Shown: in pieces, positions 44,870 to 56,479 of the stretch
How the letters are laid out: each line of letters opens with the position of its first letter
Numbering within the stretch: the stretch's first letter is position 1
NCBI GenBank assembly: GCA_030762175.1
Contig: CM060831.1
Coordinates: 138,922,001 to 138,986,000 of the forward strand
From: Metallyticus violacea
Taxonomy: Eukaryota; Arthropoda; Insecta; Mantodea; Metallyticidae
DNA: 64,000 nucleotides
Reading direction: 5' to 3'
Notes under the pieces: generated by a model
The model's database searches: none
Told to the model about the DNA's origin: nothing
Seen by the model: the letters and a program-made list of their open reading frames with translations, nothing else
Program-made: the position numbers and the translations under genes

Positions 44870-45385
44870 GGGTTTACCAAGCCCTAGGTCCAGGGATTAA
44901 AACACAGAGGTCTGTGCTACCCAGTGGTCTTTTGCATTAGGACGGCACCTGGGGTGTACACCGACCTGCCTTTCGGCTGCAGACGATAACGTCGCCCAGA
45001 CGCGCTAAGCTCCCTTAACTCCCAGATTTTCACTGGTGGATAGGTCATACTAGCCTAGACCTCCTCAATTTAAGAGGTGAGTCACCCCAGCATTAAGGTA
45101 GCCACCACCCTCCCTACAAACAACGGCGATTCCGGCGCACCGGCCCCCAGGGTACCCGCCAGAGGCACTCCTCTGGGACACGCCGCCATCGTAGGTCCTC
45201 AATTGCCCGTGAGTGACGGGTCCACTGCCAAGCCGGACTACTCCCTTCCGGGAGGGGCTCGAATCAAGTCCGGCCCGGCTCCCTCTAGTACGCCAGAGGT
45301 ACCACGGGCACTCAGGGTCCGCAGAGCCCGCACCAGGAGCATCTGAAGAGCAACGGTCAAGCCGCGCCCCCATCAAACAAACATA
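44870..45385. other. CpG-rich island, probable transposon UTR or unknown element
   Basis: About 500 bp of strongly GC- and CpG-rich sequence with sharp edges in AT-rich DNA. Both strands are open for about 90-100 codons, as expected when stop codons are scarce, and neither frame has a motif. CCTCAATTTAAGAGG at 45063-45077 is an imperfect palindrome. The minus strand would start GGGGGCGCGGCTTGACC, a G-rich start like the 5' end of some LINEs. I think a LINE 5' UTR or non-coding repeat is most likely. Confidence 0.35.
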
Positions 45386-45399
45386 ATTAGATCTTCAAT

Positions 45400-45720
45400 C
45401 AGTGCTAGAGTCCTTGACGATTTTGATGCAAAGAATACGCGCATACCAATTTCAATATCTGCCATGAACTGGAAGTTTTCTTCCTGGACAGGGTGATCCA
45501 TGAACGTAATCCGAAAGCGCAAGATTAGGGTATATTAGGAGTTCAATTTCATCAAGCTCAGGGATTTTTTCTTCTGTTGTTTTTGTGGTATGTGCTGTTG
45601 CAAGAGAATTCTCTTTCTGTTCACCAGTGCTGGATATTTTTGAGTCAAAACAGCATCAGCTCTTTCAGATTGTTTAGAACAAAGCTGAACACCAGCAGTA
45701 AATCAAAATGCAATAGTCCT
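45400..45720 (-). pseudogene. Mariner transposase fragment, second lineage
   Basis: The minus strand reads ADAVLTQKYPALVNRKRILL and ends its first block QQH, the mariner pattern L..K.PALVNRKGVLLQQDNARPH with the aspartate lost by mutation or shift. After a frame break, ADIEIGMRVFFASKS resembles the (V/A)..FFASK segment near the C-terminus. It differs from the 17 kb and 24 kb copies and suits a mauritiana- or irritans-like subfamily. It abuts the CpG-rich segment at 44870-45385. Confidence 0.5.
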
Positions 45721-45729
45721 TCATAGCTC

Positions 45730-46865
45730 TATCAGACAGGCAGCATTATTTCTCTCTCAAATTGGCTCTTTTAAAAGTGGTTAGTCACAGTTTAGCCACG
45801 ATTGAAATAATACGCCTACTTTTTTATCTCAGGTTATTATTTTCATCCATGATATTTGTTATAAGTGTATATTGGATACTTAAAACGTCTTATTTTTAAT
45901 ATTGAAAGTCTTTTAGTATAAATACACGAATCATGAAGAAATGAAGCATTATGATCAAGTTTATTTTGTCTTTATGGGTCCTTTTTAGTTAGATTTCTTT
46001 TTAGTCAAATTTATCTGTTTTTATTACAATTTACTCTTAAAAGTTTCATCCTTAAACTTTGCCAAAAAAGCAAACTTTTAAAATGTGTAATAACCACTTT
46101 AAACAAAAATACTATTTCCTTTTATGAAAGACTTGGTAACAAACGACGATTTTGTATGAAAGTACAATGTATAATGAAATACTTTTATCAATTCTGTATT
46201 CAGTTGGGGTTTGTTGGAAGTCGCGCAAAACGAGATTGTTTCACTAATGCTGCTTAGTAAGCTGGCTTCGTATCGGCAATGAGTAGCGAAATTCGCATGT
46301 TTGAATACAGAGAAGTTATAATATGCCACATTTGCAATAAAATACTAAGTAAAATATATGTACAATTAAAATATTCGATATAGTAAAAATTTTGATGTGG
46401 GTTAAAAATTTTGACTTTGTTTTCCTGTATATGTCAAGCAGTTTCCTCAGTTTTAGTCTTGTTTGTCTCTTTTCAATTATAAATAGTATTTTTGGGGGAA
46501 AAAATCAGAAAATTTTATTATTTGTAAATGATAAACTAAACATTTTGTTTACTGAAATCTTCCTCCGTTTTTGTCCATAAAGTTTGTTGTAATTTGGAAT
46601 GGGTAACATTATTTTATCGTTTCATTTACATACATTTGGCATTACTGCATCTATAATATTTAATTTACTTCTTGATAGATTACCGAAGAGAAGAAATACC
46701 ACTTATCTCAACAAGTAAAAACTTCCCTCCATGAAGGAAATCTTGCGCCAGCAAACACACTGGGCACTTAAATTATTTTTTTAACTACTTCATAATATTA
46801 GATATCTGTTTCAATCAGTAATTCACCCAACACGGCTATGATTTAATTTAGTTTCCCACGCCGTA
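45730..46865. other. Unassigned AT-rich sequence
   Basis: No feature found. Confidence 0.45.
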
Positions 46866-46870
46866 TTTGC

Positions 46871-46950
46871 GTACCGCCGCTAGTGGCCGAAGTCGTTAAG
46901 GCGCGGATTCGTGAGCGGGAGGTCTTGGGTTCGAGTCCCACCTTCCTAAC
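46871..46950 (+). mobile_element. SINE family B, head only
   Basis: TAGTGGCCGAAGTCGTTAAG and GGGTTCGAGTCCCACC give intact A and B boxes, but the body stops after TTCCTAAC. It is a 3'-truncated copy or a retroposed Pol III fragment. A tRNA finder may flag it as a pseudogene. Confidence 0.85.
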
Positions 46951-46954
46951 ACTA

Positions 46955-47165
46955 TTAAAATGCCGTATATGTGTTTTTCCAATATTAGATGCAAGTGCAA
47001 CAAAAAATTAGTGTTTTTTACTCTAATTTTCAGAATTTTAGCCATTTTCCTTACATATTTTAAAGATTTTAGTGCTTTTTAAATGACTTAAATTAAGATT
47101 TATATTCAGATATTTAACTGCCGCTGCGGTCCTTCTGTACGAATCGGCAATTTCTATATGGTTGG
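46955..47165. other. Nothing recognised
   Basis: AT-rich spacer. Confidence 0.45.
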
Positions 47166-47174
47166 CTTTTAAGA

Positions 47175-47410
47175 TTTTTTTTTATTGATTTATTTATGGA
47201 CGCTCTTTAATAGCTCAGGTCATCAGCGTCCCATTCAACTCAGGGCGTGAAACGGCCGATAAATTTTGCTCAGAGGCCTCTCTTTCAGGCTTGAGGTTCT
47301 TTTTCGTGTCGTAAATGTACGACACGGGACCCACGGCTTTACTTCCCTTCCGAAGGAAGTCATACTTACGATTTTTACGCCCGAAAAAACCCATTGATCC
47401 TGGCCGGGGT
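47175..47410 (-). mobile_element. SINE family A, 5'-truncated, with TSD
   Basis: Minus orientation, covering the complete body and the last tRNA bases (GGCCAGGATCAATGG in sense form). CTTTTAAGA is repeated at 47166-47174 and 47411-47419, which fixes the insertion and shows that truncation happened at integration. The 115- and 64-codon frames over it are artefacts. Confidence 0.93.
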
Positions 47411-47419
47411 CTTTTAAGA

Positions 47420-48392
47420 ATTTTTATGAGGAGATACATCCCATATTTGAACGTACTTTCGGCTCTATACGAGTGCAGCCTTCCGGAGCGTGGCAGATAC
47501 TTTAGGTGAGTATTGCTGAATCGCTGAAACAAGTGAAGGCTACAAGTTCTTGACAACACCATAGTCCTCTCCTTATAAGATTTTTTAGAACTGCAGCAGC
47601 TGCTTCTAGCTGTATCTGTTGTTGTGTCTATTTAAATTAGTTGATCATAAAATACGGAAGGTTTTTGGATCTATCACTCAATTTGGCGATGGCGCTGAAT
47701 GTGAGATATCGCTGCTGCTCATTGTAATTTCCGCCGCAGCAAGCTGATGGAAGGTAAAGTGAGGCCATTTTATTTCACTCCTCCTGGAAGACTTTTCAAA
47801 GTCCGTTCACAGTTCGCGATGCTTCACTGGAAAGTCACTATACTCCTGTTTCTCTCTCTATATCCTCCAAATAATGGCGGTTTGAAGCAGACATATGGCT
47901 TTCTTGATGCAGTCGAGGTCTCAATTTCAATTAAATGACTCTTTGTACTGCTGGATTTGGGTCAGAGACAACATAATCTGGGAGCACGGCTGGCAATTAA
48001 TGGATTTGCCTGTTTCTTGCCCTCGGGGAAAGTCCCATCCTGGCCTGCTAAGCACACATGACACGCCTTTCCTGGAGACGTTGAAACCACGTCTCTTTCA
48101 TTGCTTGATAATCTCGGAATAAGAATATTTTGCATCGGAAAGAACAGTAAAGTACAATTCCCAGATAGTTCTATTTTTAAGGGCAATCTGCGATACACTG
48201 ACTATCTATGTATCACACTACCGAAGTTAGATCCCTTTCCGAAGCGTAGGTTTAAGTGTGGCGTGAACTTTTGAACATGTTACTACAGATCGCAAACAGC
48301 TCACTGTATACGATCCCATGATGCAATGATAACAATGCCCAATGCCTCCTCCACAAGCCTTAAACATGACAAGGAAATTAAAATACGAATTA

Positions 48393-48438
<46 letters not shown>

Positions 48439-49085
48439 GACTAATATTCACAGACTAATTCACAATTTAATAGAAAGTTTAATATATAAAAATAAGAGTT
48501 GAGACCCCTTCAAAAATAAAAAAGTCTACAGAAGGTCTATATGAACCTCCTTTTCCATGTGCAAAGAACGCATAGAGAGGAGAATTGAGATAATTGCAAG
48601 TCATCACACGAGGGATCCCATTACGACCCAAGTGGGCCCGGGGGAGTGAGGGATTCGGCGTCCCATTCTTCGATTTCTTAAAGGGAAAACTTCAAACTCG
48701 AAATGTGAAGAGGGAAAACAAAAGAAAGTAGCAGTAATAAAGAAATCTTATTGGACAGTCAGGTTGACTCCACAACTTGGACGCACTATAGCATTCCTCT
48801 GTTGGAGAAATTCAATACATGCAGCATCGCTGTGTAGCTGTACTTGTATCTTCTGCGGTCAAATGAGCCCATTTAGTAACATAACAGCATCTAATGCACA
48901 TATAAGTTCATTTGTCCTTCGGCTTGGTATTCCAATCAGTGAGAGCATTGGGTACCTCAGTTTCTGAGACGCTTTGACCACCTCGTTCATCTCTCTTCTG
49001 CACTATCGGTGTCCAAAAATGTCTACCACCATTTCCTTATTGGCATGGATTCAAATAACTTTTCGTTGAATTGACTTTGAACTCC
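47420..49085. other. Unassigned, with a (TTA)n tract at 48392-48438
   Basis: Apart from the ATT/TTA microsatellite at 48392-48438, I see short frames only. GC rises modestly at 47980-48080 and 48600-48680 without a motif. Confidence 0.4.
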
Positions 49086-49097
49086 GATAGTCACCTT

Positions 49098-49374
49098 TTT
49101 TATAGTGTTTAACGCCCCTTTTTACTACTGAGGCATCAAAGGCGGTGAGACTGATACATGAAATATAATGATAAACTGGGAAAGGATTTTTTATTAAGTA
49201 AGGAAACGTTCCAGGCCTAAGTTTAGGCTACCTCCCCGGCATTTACCATTTTTGAAGACTGGGGAAAATCTGGAAATAAATTCAGTCAGGGAGGACGGTC
49301 CTGGCGGGATTGGAACCCCAGATCTCCCACTCATAAGTCCGCGCCTTAACGACCTCGGGCACACGTGGCGGTAT
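49098..49374 (-). mobile_element. SINE family B, full length, with TSD
   Basis: Minus orientation with the head at the high end (CGTGTGCCCGAGGTCGTTAAG as it stands in sense form) and body through to GGGCGTTAAACACTAT. TAGYCACCTT flanks it at 49088-49097 and 49375-49384, differing at one base. Two mutations fall in the A box. Confidence 0.93.
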
Positions 49375-49389
49375 TAGCCACCTTACTGT

Positions 49390-50020
49390 TTATGTTTCGT
49401 TTTGCAGTGACGCCTTTGATAACATGCTGCACATAGATTCAGAATGTTCATTATTAAATTTTAGTATATCATCCTATTTTTGATCTAATCTTAATAATAA
49501 TAATAAACATTTACCAATAGGGCCTTGCAAGCCAAATCGAAATAATTACGGTCTAAGCAGAAAACTTTTCTTACAACGTTAGCTGTTCTTAATGCTGAAA
49601 TTGAAAATGGCGCTCAAAATGTCCTATCACGTAAAAATGTTCACCACATTAATACACATATAACACGAGCTTGGGTATGCTGCTTCGTCAACAGGCTGAG
49701 TGTACTAAATTCCAATATTTTATCTTTGAATGGTACAGCAAAGCAAGAAGTCAACACTGGCAGCTAAGAGCTTCTCTTACGTAATAAGATCATTTTGTAT
49801 GGAAATTTTGTTGACCGAAAGAGAACACTTCTGAAACCTCTTCAAATCAAACTAGGCATTATGAAAATACAGTTAAAGCTTTACCAAAGAGTACAAATTG
49901 CTTCAAGAGCCTTGCAAAAGATTTCTCTAATAAGCAAAATTAAGATAAAGTATATTTGTATACCTGGACATAAGGAAACGTTATATACATTCCAACATAC
50001 GATAAGTGCAGTAACAACAT
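49390..50020. other. Unassigned sequence
   Basis: An 85-codon plus frame (49795-50052) runs into the following SINE and has no motif. Confidence 0.4.
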
Positions 50021-50025
50021 TTCTG

Positions 50026-50565
50026 ACCACCACGGGTGGCCGAGGTCGTTAAGGTGCGGACTCTGAGTGGGAGGTCTGCAGTTCGATTAACACGAGAATC
50101 GTCCTCCACAACTGAGGTTTTTCCGGGAGGTACCCTAAACTTACGCCTGGAACGCCTCCTTCCTTTAAGGAAAAAAAAAAAAGCATTCCATTTCATGTAT
50201 CATCAGTGCCCACAGGTCGGTCCTGGTGGTGTAGTGGTTACCATGCTTGTCTCCTAAACCCACGATCGCGGCCAGGACCGATGGATTTTTTCCGGGCGTA
50301 AAATTCCTAAGTATGGCTTCCTTCGGAAGGGAACTAAAGGCGTAGGTTCCGTGTCGTACGTTTACGGCACGGTAAAGAACCTCAAGCCTGAAAGAAGAGG
50401 CACTTGAGCAAAATATGTCGGCCGTTTTACCCCTAAATTGAATGGGACACTGATGACCTGTGTTGTTAAAGAGCGTCCGTAAATAAACCAAATAAAAAAA
50501 AAATCAAGTGTCCAAGACTGTGGTGCCTCAATTGTAAAAAAGGGCATTAAACACTATTCAAAAAA
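50026..50565 (+). mobile_element. SINE family B split by a family A SINE
   Basis: The 5' part (50026-50214) has GGGTGGCCGAGGTCGTTAAG and a body shortened between GAGGTTTTT and CCGGGAGGTACCC, reaching CATCAGTGCCCACA. After the family A insert it resumes at about 50502 with CAAGTGTCCAAGACTGTGG and ends near GGGCATTAAACACTATTC. The two halves together make one family B unit. Confidence 0.9.
50215..50501 (+). mobile_element. SINE family A inserted in SINE family B
   Basis: Full body from GGTCGGTCCTGGTGGTGTAG to GAGCGTCCGTAAATAAACC plus an A-rich tail. The head lacks the B box: CGATCGCGG runs straight into CCAGGACCG, a deletion of about 15 bases that removes GGTTCGATCCC. An imperfect duplication, ATCAGTGCCCACA versus ATCAAGTGTCCAAGA, borders it. 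Confidence 0.93.
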
Positions 50566-50574
50566 TCTAGAAAA

Positions 50575-51530
50575 CAGAAACTACTTTATGTAAACATAGA
50601 TGGATAATTTCAAAGTGTTGGCTTATAAGTGTATCTTTTCCCGGAAAATCTTGGTGCAATGAGAGACGAATAAGAGGAACGTTTTAATTACTGCTTTAAA
50701 AAAAGTGTTCCTGATAGCTCAGTCGATGAAATGTCAACTTCGGCGAGAAATTACCGAAATTCCACTATGAAAAAAGAAAGATGAAAAGGAAACAGAATGC
50801 TTTGAAATGTCTTGTATAATATTTACTTGCAATTTATGATAATCTAATTATTTTATTAAAAAATCTAAAATTTTGGACAAAAAATATATATTATTTTACT
50901 TTTTAGCAATGGTTCATGGCGAAAAATGCCAATATATACGATAAAAAAAATAGAACTGAATTAAGTTTGGAATGCAGCACTCTAAAATGGTAAATGTATT
51001 ATACTTTTTAGCAAATAATAATTCAACAGCGATACGTGGCGAAAAATGCCAATATACATGATAAGAATATAGAAAATTAGATTTCGAAATTACTAAAATT
51101 TCTTACACTTCATTATAATTTCTATGATCCAATTGGTCTACACCAATTTTATGACAGCATGATAATATTTAATATTTACAAATTTAATAATATCCACTTT
51201 TACCTGAGGTTTTGTCGCTTCAGCAGTTACTGCATCCAACAAGATGAAGAAATGATTTACAATAAATTGAAACGACAATGTATTTCTTGTGAATTCTTTG
51301 TAACGCATTAACTTTAAACTAAAACACTGTCCACGAGGATCCTTATGTTGGACAGACATTAGTTTACCTAAACAGCTCATTTACATATCTGCGTAAACAT
51401 TAAGGCATTAGAAATGATGTGCTTTATTGTAATGTTTTACACTTTCTGCTGCAATATCGATAATGACAAGAGTTTTGAAGCTTCCAATATATTAAACGAT
51501 AAAAATTTATATTGCATCAGTATTTTAAGT
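50575..51530. other. Unassigned AT-rich sequence
   Basis: GGCGAAAAATGCCAATATA occurs twice (near 50919 and 51039), each followed by C.TGATAA, so a duplicated segment of roughly 120-bp period may be present. No other feature. Confidence 0.4.
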
Positions 51531-51537
51531 TAGAAGA

Positions 51538-51668
51538 TCGCCATGGGTGACCGAGGTCGTTAAGGTGCGGACTCGTGAGCGTGAGATCTGGAGTTCGAAT
51601 TCCACCAGGATCGTCCTCCCTGACTGATTTTTTTTTTCAGGTTTTCCTCAGTTCTCATAAATTAGGAA
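51538..51668 (+). mobile_element. SINE family B, 3'-truncated
   Basis: Head GGTGACCGAGGTCGTTAAGG, B box GGAGTTCGAATTCC and the beginning of the body to CCTCAGTTCTCATAAAT, where the match stops. The remaining 3' half is absent. Confidence 0.9.
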
Positions 51669-51749
51669 TGTTAAGAAAACATATATCTATTATATATTTC
51701 ATATATATATATATACTCGTAGATTTAGTTGTGGTGATGGTACTTAGGG

Positions 51750-51860
<111 letters not shown>

Positions 51861-51864
51861 ACAG

Positions 51865-52205
51865 GATAAAACAGAAAGTTGCAAATTCCAGAATTTAACT
51901 CTGATAATGTTGTAGCAGTTGAATCATACAGGGAACACAGAAGTAGGAAATGAAAGAGAATTGTCTCAATTGGAGAATTTTGAAATTGAACAGGAGGATC
52001 AATTCAAACAGACAAAGATAATTATTTTAGAAATATGAGTTGGTAGATATGACACTACAGCACGACATACTGTGCCATCCTCTTGTTGAAATAAAATTGA
52101 AGCAATGAAAGATTTGAATGGAACAGTAAAGCCACGAGAGTAGGGCCTAGTGTAATCTGCTAAGGTACCAGGCCATTTAGAATCGAGGAGCCCGTAGCCT
52201 TGGCG
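51865..52205. other. Nothing recognised
   Basis: AT-rich to mixed composition without motifs. Confidence 0.45.
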
Positions 52206-52212
52206 CTTGCGC

Positions 52213-52420
52213 TTTTTTTTTTTTTTTTTTTTTTTTTCCAGGTTTTCCTCAGTCCTCATAAATGGCAAATGCTGGGGAGGTACCCTAAACTGAGGCCTGG
52301 AACGCTTCCTTCCTTAAAAAAAATCATTTTCCAATTTATCATTTCATCTCGTGTATCATCAGTGTCCACCACCTGCGGTGCCTCAGTAGTAAAGACAGGC
52401 GTTAGAACGCTACTCAAAAA
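52213..52420 (+). mobile_element. SINE family B, 5'-truncated, behind a T25 run
   Basis: A run of 25 T is followed by CCAGGTTTTCCTCAGTCC and the rest of the family B body to GACAGGCGTTAGAACGCTAC. No tRNA head. The T run marks the expanded TTTTTT in the body, where the copy begins. Confidence 0.9.
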
Positions 52421-52424
52421 GAAG

Positions 52425-54430
52425 CTAGAATATATTATAACAGTAATAGGAGAAAAGAGACGGACATGAACATTCCGGCACGAATCATTCTGGGTAACAT
52501 CCCAAGCTAAATGGATAAGGCAAGAGGTTTTGTCTGCGTGAGGAACAGGATGAATAAGATTTGATGAAGATAAGTATTCAAATCCATGGAATATTTCAGT
52601 CGCAGCTTGAAAACTCTGTACACATCAAGATGGACAACATTCGGAGCGCTTAAAATGATAGAATCCACAGTGAGAATGTTAATCTGAGCATATCTGATAT
52701 GATACTTGCTTTCAGATCCAACATTTCAGAACACCATACATGCTTCACTTGCTAACTGAAGTTTTATTGACATATTTATTAAGCAGGCAACACAGAACAG
52801 AAACCTTTACTCCGGATCATTTGAGAGAGGGAATTTTTGATGCGGTTGAACTGATGTGGCAATGAAAAGAGGGCTGCAGGGTGAACTTAGGGGAAGACGT
52901 TGGCAAGGAGAGGTGTCCCAAGGGTGCCGTGTGCGCAGGGCGGCAGAAAATTAACGCAATCCACTCGGTACCCTTAGTGGCAGAACCTCCTCCTACCGAC
53001 CTAAGCAAGGTGATGTACAGACCTGGCTGTGCAATCATTCATTACGGTGATGTGTGAATCATTAGCGTTTAGGTATAGAAGCGACTGCAAGCATGCCTGG
53101 TTGTTGACCATGCTCATATGGGAAACCGTATTTCCCACAAAGATGTCGACGCGCGGAATGTGGAGCAAAGACAAGAGAAGGCCGCTTCGTCAGCGACTTA
53201 ATGACTACAAAATTACGTGTCACTCTTGCACTCTTTCTTAACAGTTACAACTGACAGACACTGCTAGGCTACTTATGAACGTTTTTTCTCTGCTGACATA
53301 ACAATTTTGCTGATTTTATAACAATTTAACGGCGCTGACTTCTAATGTGCTGCCAGAAATGTTTCGTATCACAATTTTTTTTACAATATAAACTATTTTA
53401 TAGTTCTGTTTATGCCAAATGTAGAACTGTTCCTTTTTATTTATTTATTTTTAACTTTCTTGAGTTCTGTGATCTGAGTGGCCATGATAAAAGACCAAAA
53501 ATGATATATCCAGTTATAATTTCGTGGTCTTAAATGAAGAGAACACGGTCACCAAAATAAAATGCCGAAGGTAATTGAAAGATGAAATTATCAATAAAGT
53601 GAAATACAGTTAAACATTTGCCTTCTTAATGATCGAAAAAACCTGGTTGTTAATAGCCCAAATGTATAGACTTGTCACATAAAATATTTTGGGGTAGGAA
53701 AATGATAAGGCAGGTGGGGAAGGGTTTGCATAAAATCTTCCTCATTCAAAAGTTTCATGGCTACCTTCAACTGTTTATTGAATGGCCGAAAGGTGCGCCA
53801 TGTCTATTTACATCTTCAACGTGGTGTTGCAATTTAATCGAAATAATGTAATGTGGAACAAAATATAAGCAACTACTAAGGAAGTGTTATACCTACTCAC
53901 ATCGACATTCCAACCTCTCCTACGGCTGGGTCATCTCTTTCTTTAGCAGTTCCCTAAGTGGCTGTTTCTTTTCTACGACATTCCATCTAATTCTTCTAAC
54001 TTTAAGCACGTGCTTTGCATTACAAATTATTTTCAGTTATTATAATCAGAATTAATGCAATGGAGGAAAAAAACGCAATTCACTCTACTCTAATACCATG
54101 ATTGTTGTGGGGAAATTTTTTTAAAAAATACATGCAACAAACACCATTAATGAAAACATTAATTCAGACGTTCTGCATCACTGATGTCTCTTGCAATTTT
54201 ACCATGAATATTTTGTCAACTGTTGTATTTGATACTGCATATTGAAATCAGAAATCAATCTAGCGGCAGTAGTCTTGTTCTGAGAGGAAACAATCGGTCA
54301 CCTTCGTCTATTTGCTACTATTACGTTTAATAGGAAAAGTTTATGCACAAATTTTGCATGTTGTAGATACAGCAGCTCAAGATATCCTTACTAACTTTGC
54401 AACAAGTATATGGATATACTAACAATTTGC
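52425..54430. other. Unassigned; GC-richer patch 52850-53000
   Basis: 52850-53000 (GTGCGCAGGGCGGCAG and neighbours) is richer in GC but gives no motif on either strand. The remainder is AT-rich. Confidence 0.35.
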
Positions 54431-54444
54431 TTCTTTAGAAGTCT

Positions 54445-54516
54445 GTACGGCAAGAAAATGCTGGCTGCTGGTGCGGTAGAGGTGTTAGTCCCGAGTGACA
54501 GCGGAGAGAGCCGAAC
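54445..54516 (+). repeat. GC-rich module, inverted relative to 55031-55108
   Basis: CAAGAAAATGCTGGCTGCTG, GCGGTAGAGG and GTCCCGAGTGACAGCGGA match the reverse complement of 55031-55108 at nearly 90 percent by eye. The two copies bracket about 510 bp containing the family E repeat. Confidence 0.75.
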
Positions 54517-54639
54517 TCCGCATACTGTTTGCATGGCTGCTTGTAACAGTGTAAATGTTGCATGTATTATTATTATGTTTATTTTTTTAAACATAATGTA
54601 ACCTATGCGTTGTCCTCTGTAACATTTAAATATAAATTG

Positions 54640-55108
54640 ATAGGAGATTGTGTGCTATTAAGCAGGCGGGTAAAATATTGTAACAGTGCAAATCTCCTCT
54701 TATTGGAATTCGCATTCAATTCACATATACACACATTAACCTTAATGCTAACCTCGGGTAAAATCTAGAAACTGGTGGATCTAATAGTTTTCTGCGGCTC
54801 GCTACGGCCTGACGTCCTACGCTTGCCTCCTTTTCGTAAATATAAATTCATAGGAACGGGTAAATCACTGTAATGGTGGCAAATCTCGTTTAACTCCGGC
54901 ATAAAAAACAAGCATCTGCACGTGAAGATTCGAATCCATTACCTTTCCAACTATAGCATGACGCTCTAACTGTTTGAGCTATCATGCTGCTCCGCTTAAA
55001 CGCATTATTATCTAGCTATATGTGGGAATTTCACTACCTTCGGCTCTTTCCGCTGTCGCTCGGGACTGCAGCCTCTACCGCAACAGCAGTCAGCATTTTC
55101 TTGCTGTA
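54640..55108 (-). mobile_element. Composite tRNA-like repeat (family E), fullest copy
   Basis: In minus sense it starts with the GC-rich module (55108-55031), then a tRNA-like head (54998-54925). The head has TAGCTCAAACAGTTAGAGCG as A box and GGATTCGAATC as B box. A body shared with 32510-32780 follows (ACGTCAGGCCGTAGC, CCCGAGGTTAGC). A second, diverged piece of the body (GCGGGTAAAATATTG, GTGCAAATCTC) lies at 54665-54700. The tRNA-like part implies Pol III origin. The module upstream of it is unusual for a SINE. Confidence 0.55.
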
Positions 55109-55119
55109 TGGATGTAGTC

Positions 55120-55905
55120 TGTAATGGTTGACCAACACAGTACGACGATAATAGGTTTACTCGTGGGATCATAGTACAAGAAAAAAAAAATTCAATACTT
55201 GACAGTCCAGTAAGAAAAAGAACACCAGGAAATGTAGTGCTTGTAAAAAGTTGCTTATCAATCCCTATATGTCTTGATTAGGTATATGTAATTCCTTCAC
55301 ATAATATTATATTATTTTTTTACTTCTCCTTGTATTTGGCAATATTTTTGGCACTAATGAATAAGAGAGAGAGAAATAGCAGGAATTCCAGTTCTACCCA
55401 AGACATACATGGGATAAATGTTGTCGCCGAAGTGAACCATAACTTGGTCGCATTCCTTGCTTTACTGCGCCAGAACGTTGATGATCAAGAAGTTTACAGT
55501 CTCAGCCCCGCAGAGTCTTGTGATTTCTTTGAAACGCTTTAATTAAACAAACACAAAGCATCATATTTCTCCGCTTCCCAACAAGTCCGCGAATAGTTCA
55601 CAAGTTGCGGGGGATATTCTGATAAACACAATAGAAACGTGCAAAGTGTTTTCAAGACGAGAGAGAGGAAGGGTAGGAATCCCAAGCAACACCAAGTATG
55701 TAACTCTTCTCGCCCCCTTCCCCTGCTTCATATGTTTCAATCGCGCTACAAACTGTGCAAGAATTGTCCCACTGAAACTTTATGTAATATTTCCGCAGTT
55801 TCTACGTCTTAGATAAAAAGTATTTCACTGGATTTTCAAGAAGATTCCTGCTGCTCTCTTTCTCTTAGCGGTTGTGTTTAAAGCGCTTAACAGACAAAAC
55901 CACAT
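55120..55905. other. Unassigned sequence
   Basis: A 70-codon plus frame at 55330-55542 contains NLVAFLALLRQNVDDQEVYS and ends FFETL. It reads rather like protein, but there is no splice or start context to support it. Confidence 0.35.
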
Positions 55906-55920
55906 TTCAAGGTCACTCAC

Positions 55921-56045
55921 CCTCGAGCCTGAAGAAAGAGGCCTCTGAGCAAAATTTGTCGGCCGTTTCATGTTCTTAATTGAATGGAACGCTGATGACT
56001 TGAGAAGTTAAAGAGCGTCCGTAAATAAATCAAATAAAAAAAAGA
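55921..56045 (+). mobile_element. SINE family A, 3' fragment, with TSD
   Basis: Contains only the last third of the family A body, from TCGAGCCTGAAGAAAGAGGC to GCGTCCGTAAATAAATCAAAT plus an A tail. GTCACTCAC at 55912-55920 and 56046-56054 is the target duplication. The truncation is therefore original and not later loss. Confidence 0.93.
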
Positions 56046-56054
56046 GTCACTCAC

Positions 56055-56475
56055 GGTTTGGTTTTTATTTTTAATTCAGGGTTATTACAAATAATCGAAA
56101 CAGCTTCATAAATTTACGGTAGTTATTGGACATATGATCACAAAGCTTTACTGGCATATAAAAAATCTTAAAGGTTTTGCTTTCTTTCAGGCGAGTTTCG
56201 GATTTCTGCCGCAGGAAAGATGACGACAGATGAATTTCATTCACATCAGTCTGTCATAACGGTGCAACGTCACTGCAGAACCAAGTTTTAAATAGATGCA
56301 CCAACCAACTGCAGGTATGCGGTTAATAACTTCAGGCTGTCCCTGTAAGGAGAAATCAGCGGGTCTGCCTGCATTAATGCGACACCGCGCGGCTTGCATT
56401 CAGTTAAAAGGTATGTCTACACATAGAAAGCTAATATTTATACGCATGCTAGATAAGACACTCGGATTTTTTCTG
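56055..56475. other. Nothing recognised
   Basis: Mixed composition without motifs. Confidence 0.45.
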
Positions 56476-56479
56476 TAGT

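Noticed and set aside
45065..45376. 103-codon minus and 89-codon plus frames in the CpG island
   Set aside because: GC-rich DNA has few stops, so both strands are open. No motif or start context favours either.
47215..47562. 115-codon minus frame
   Set aside because: Mostly SINE sequence plus flank; no domain.
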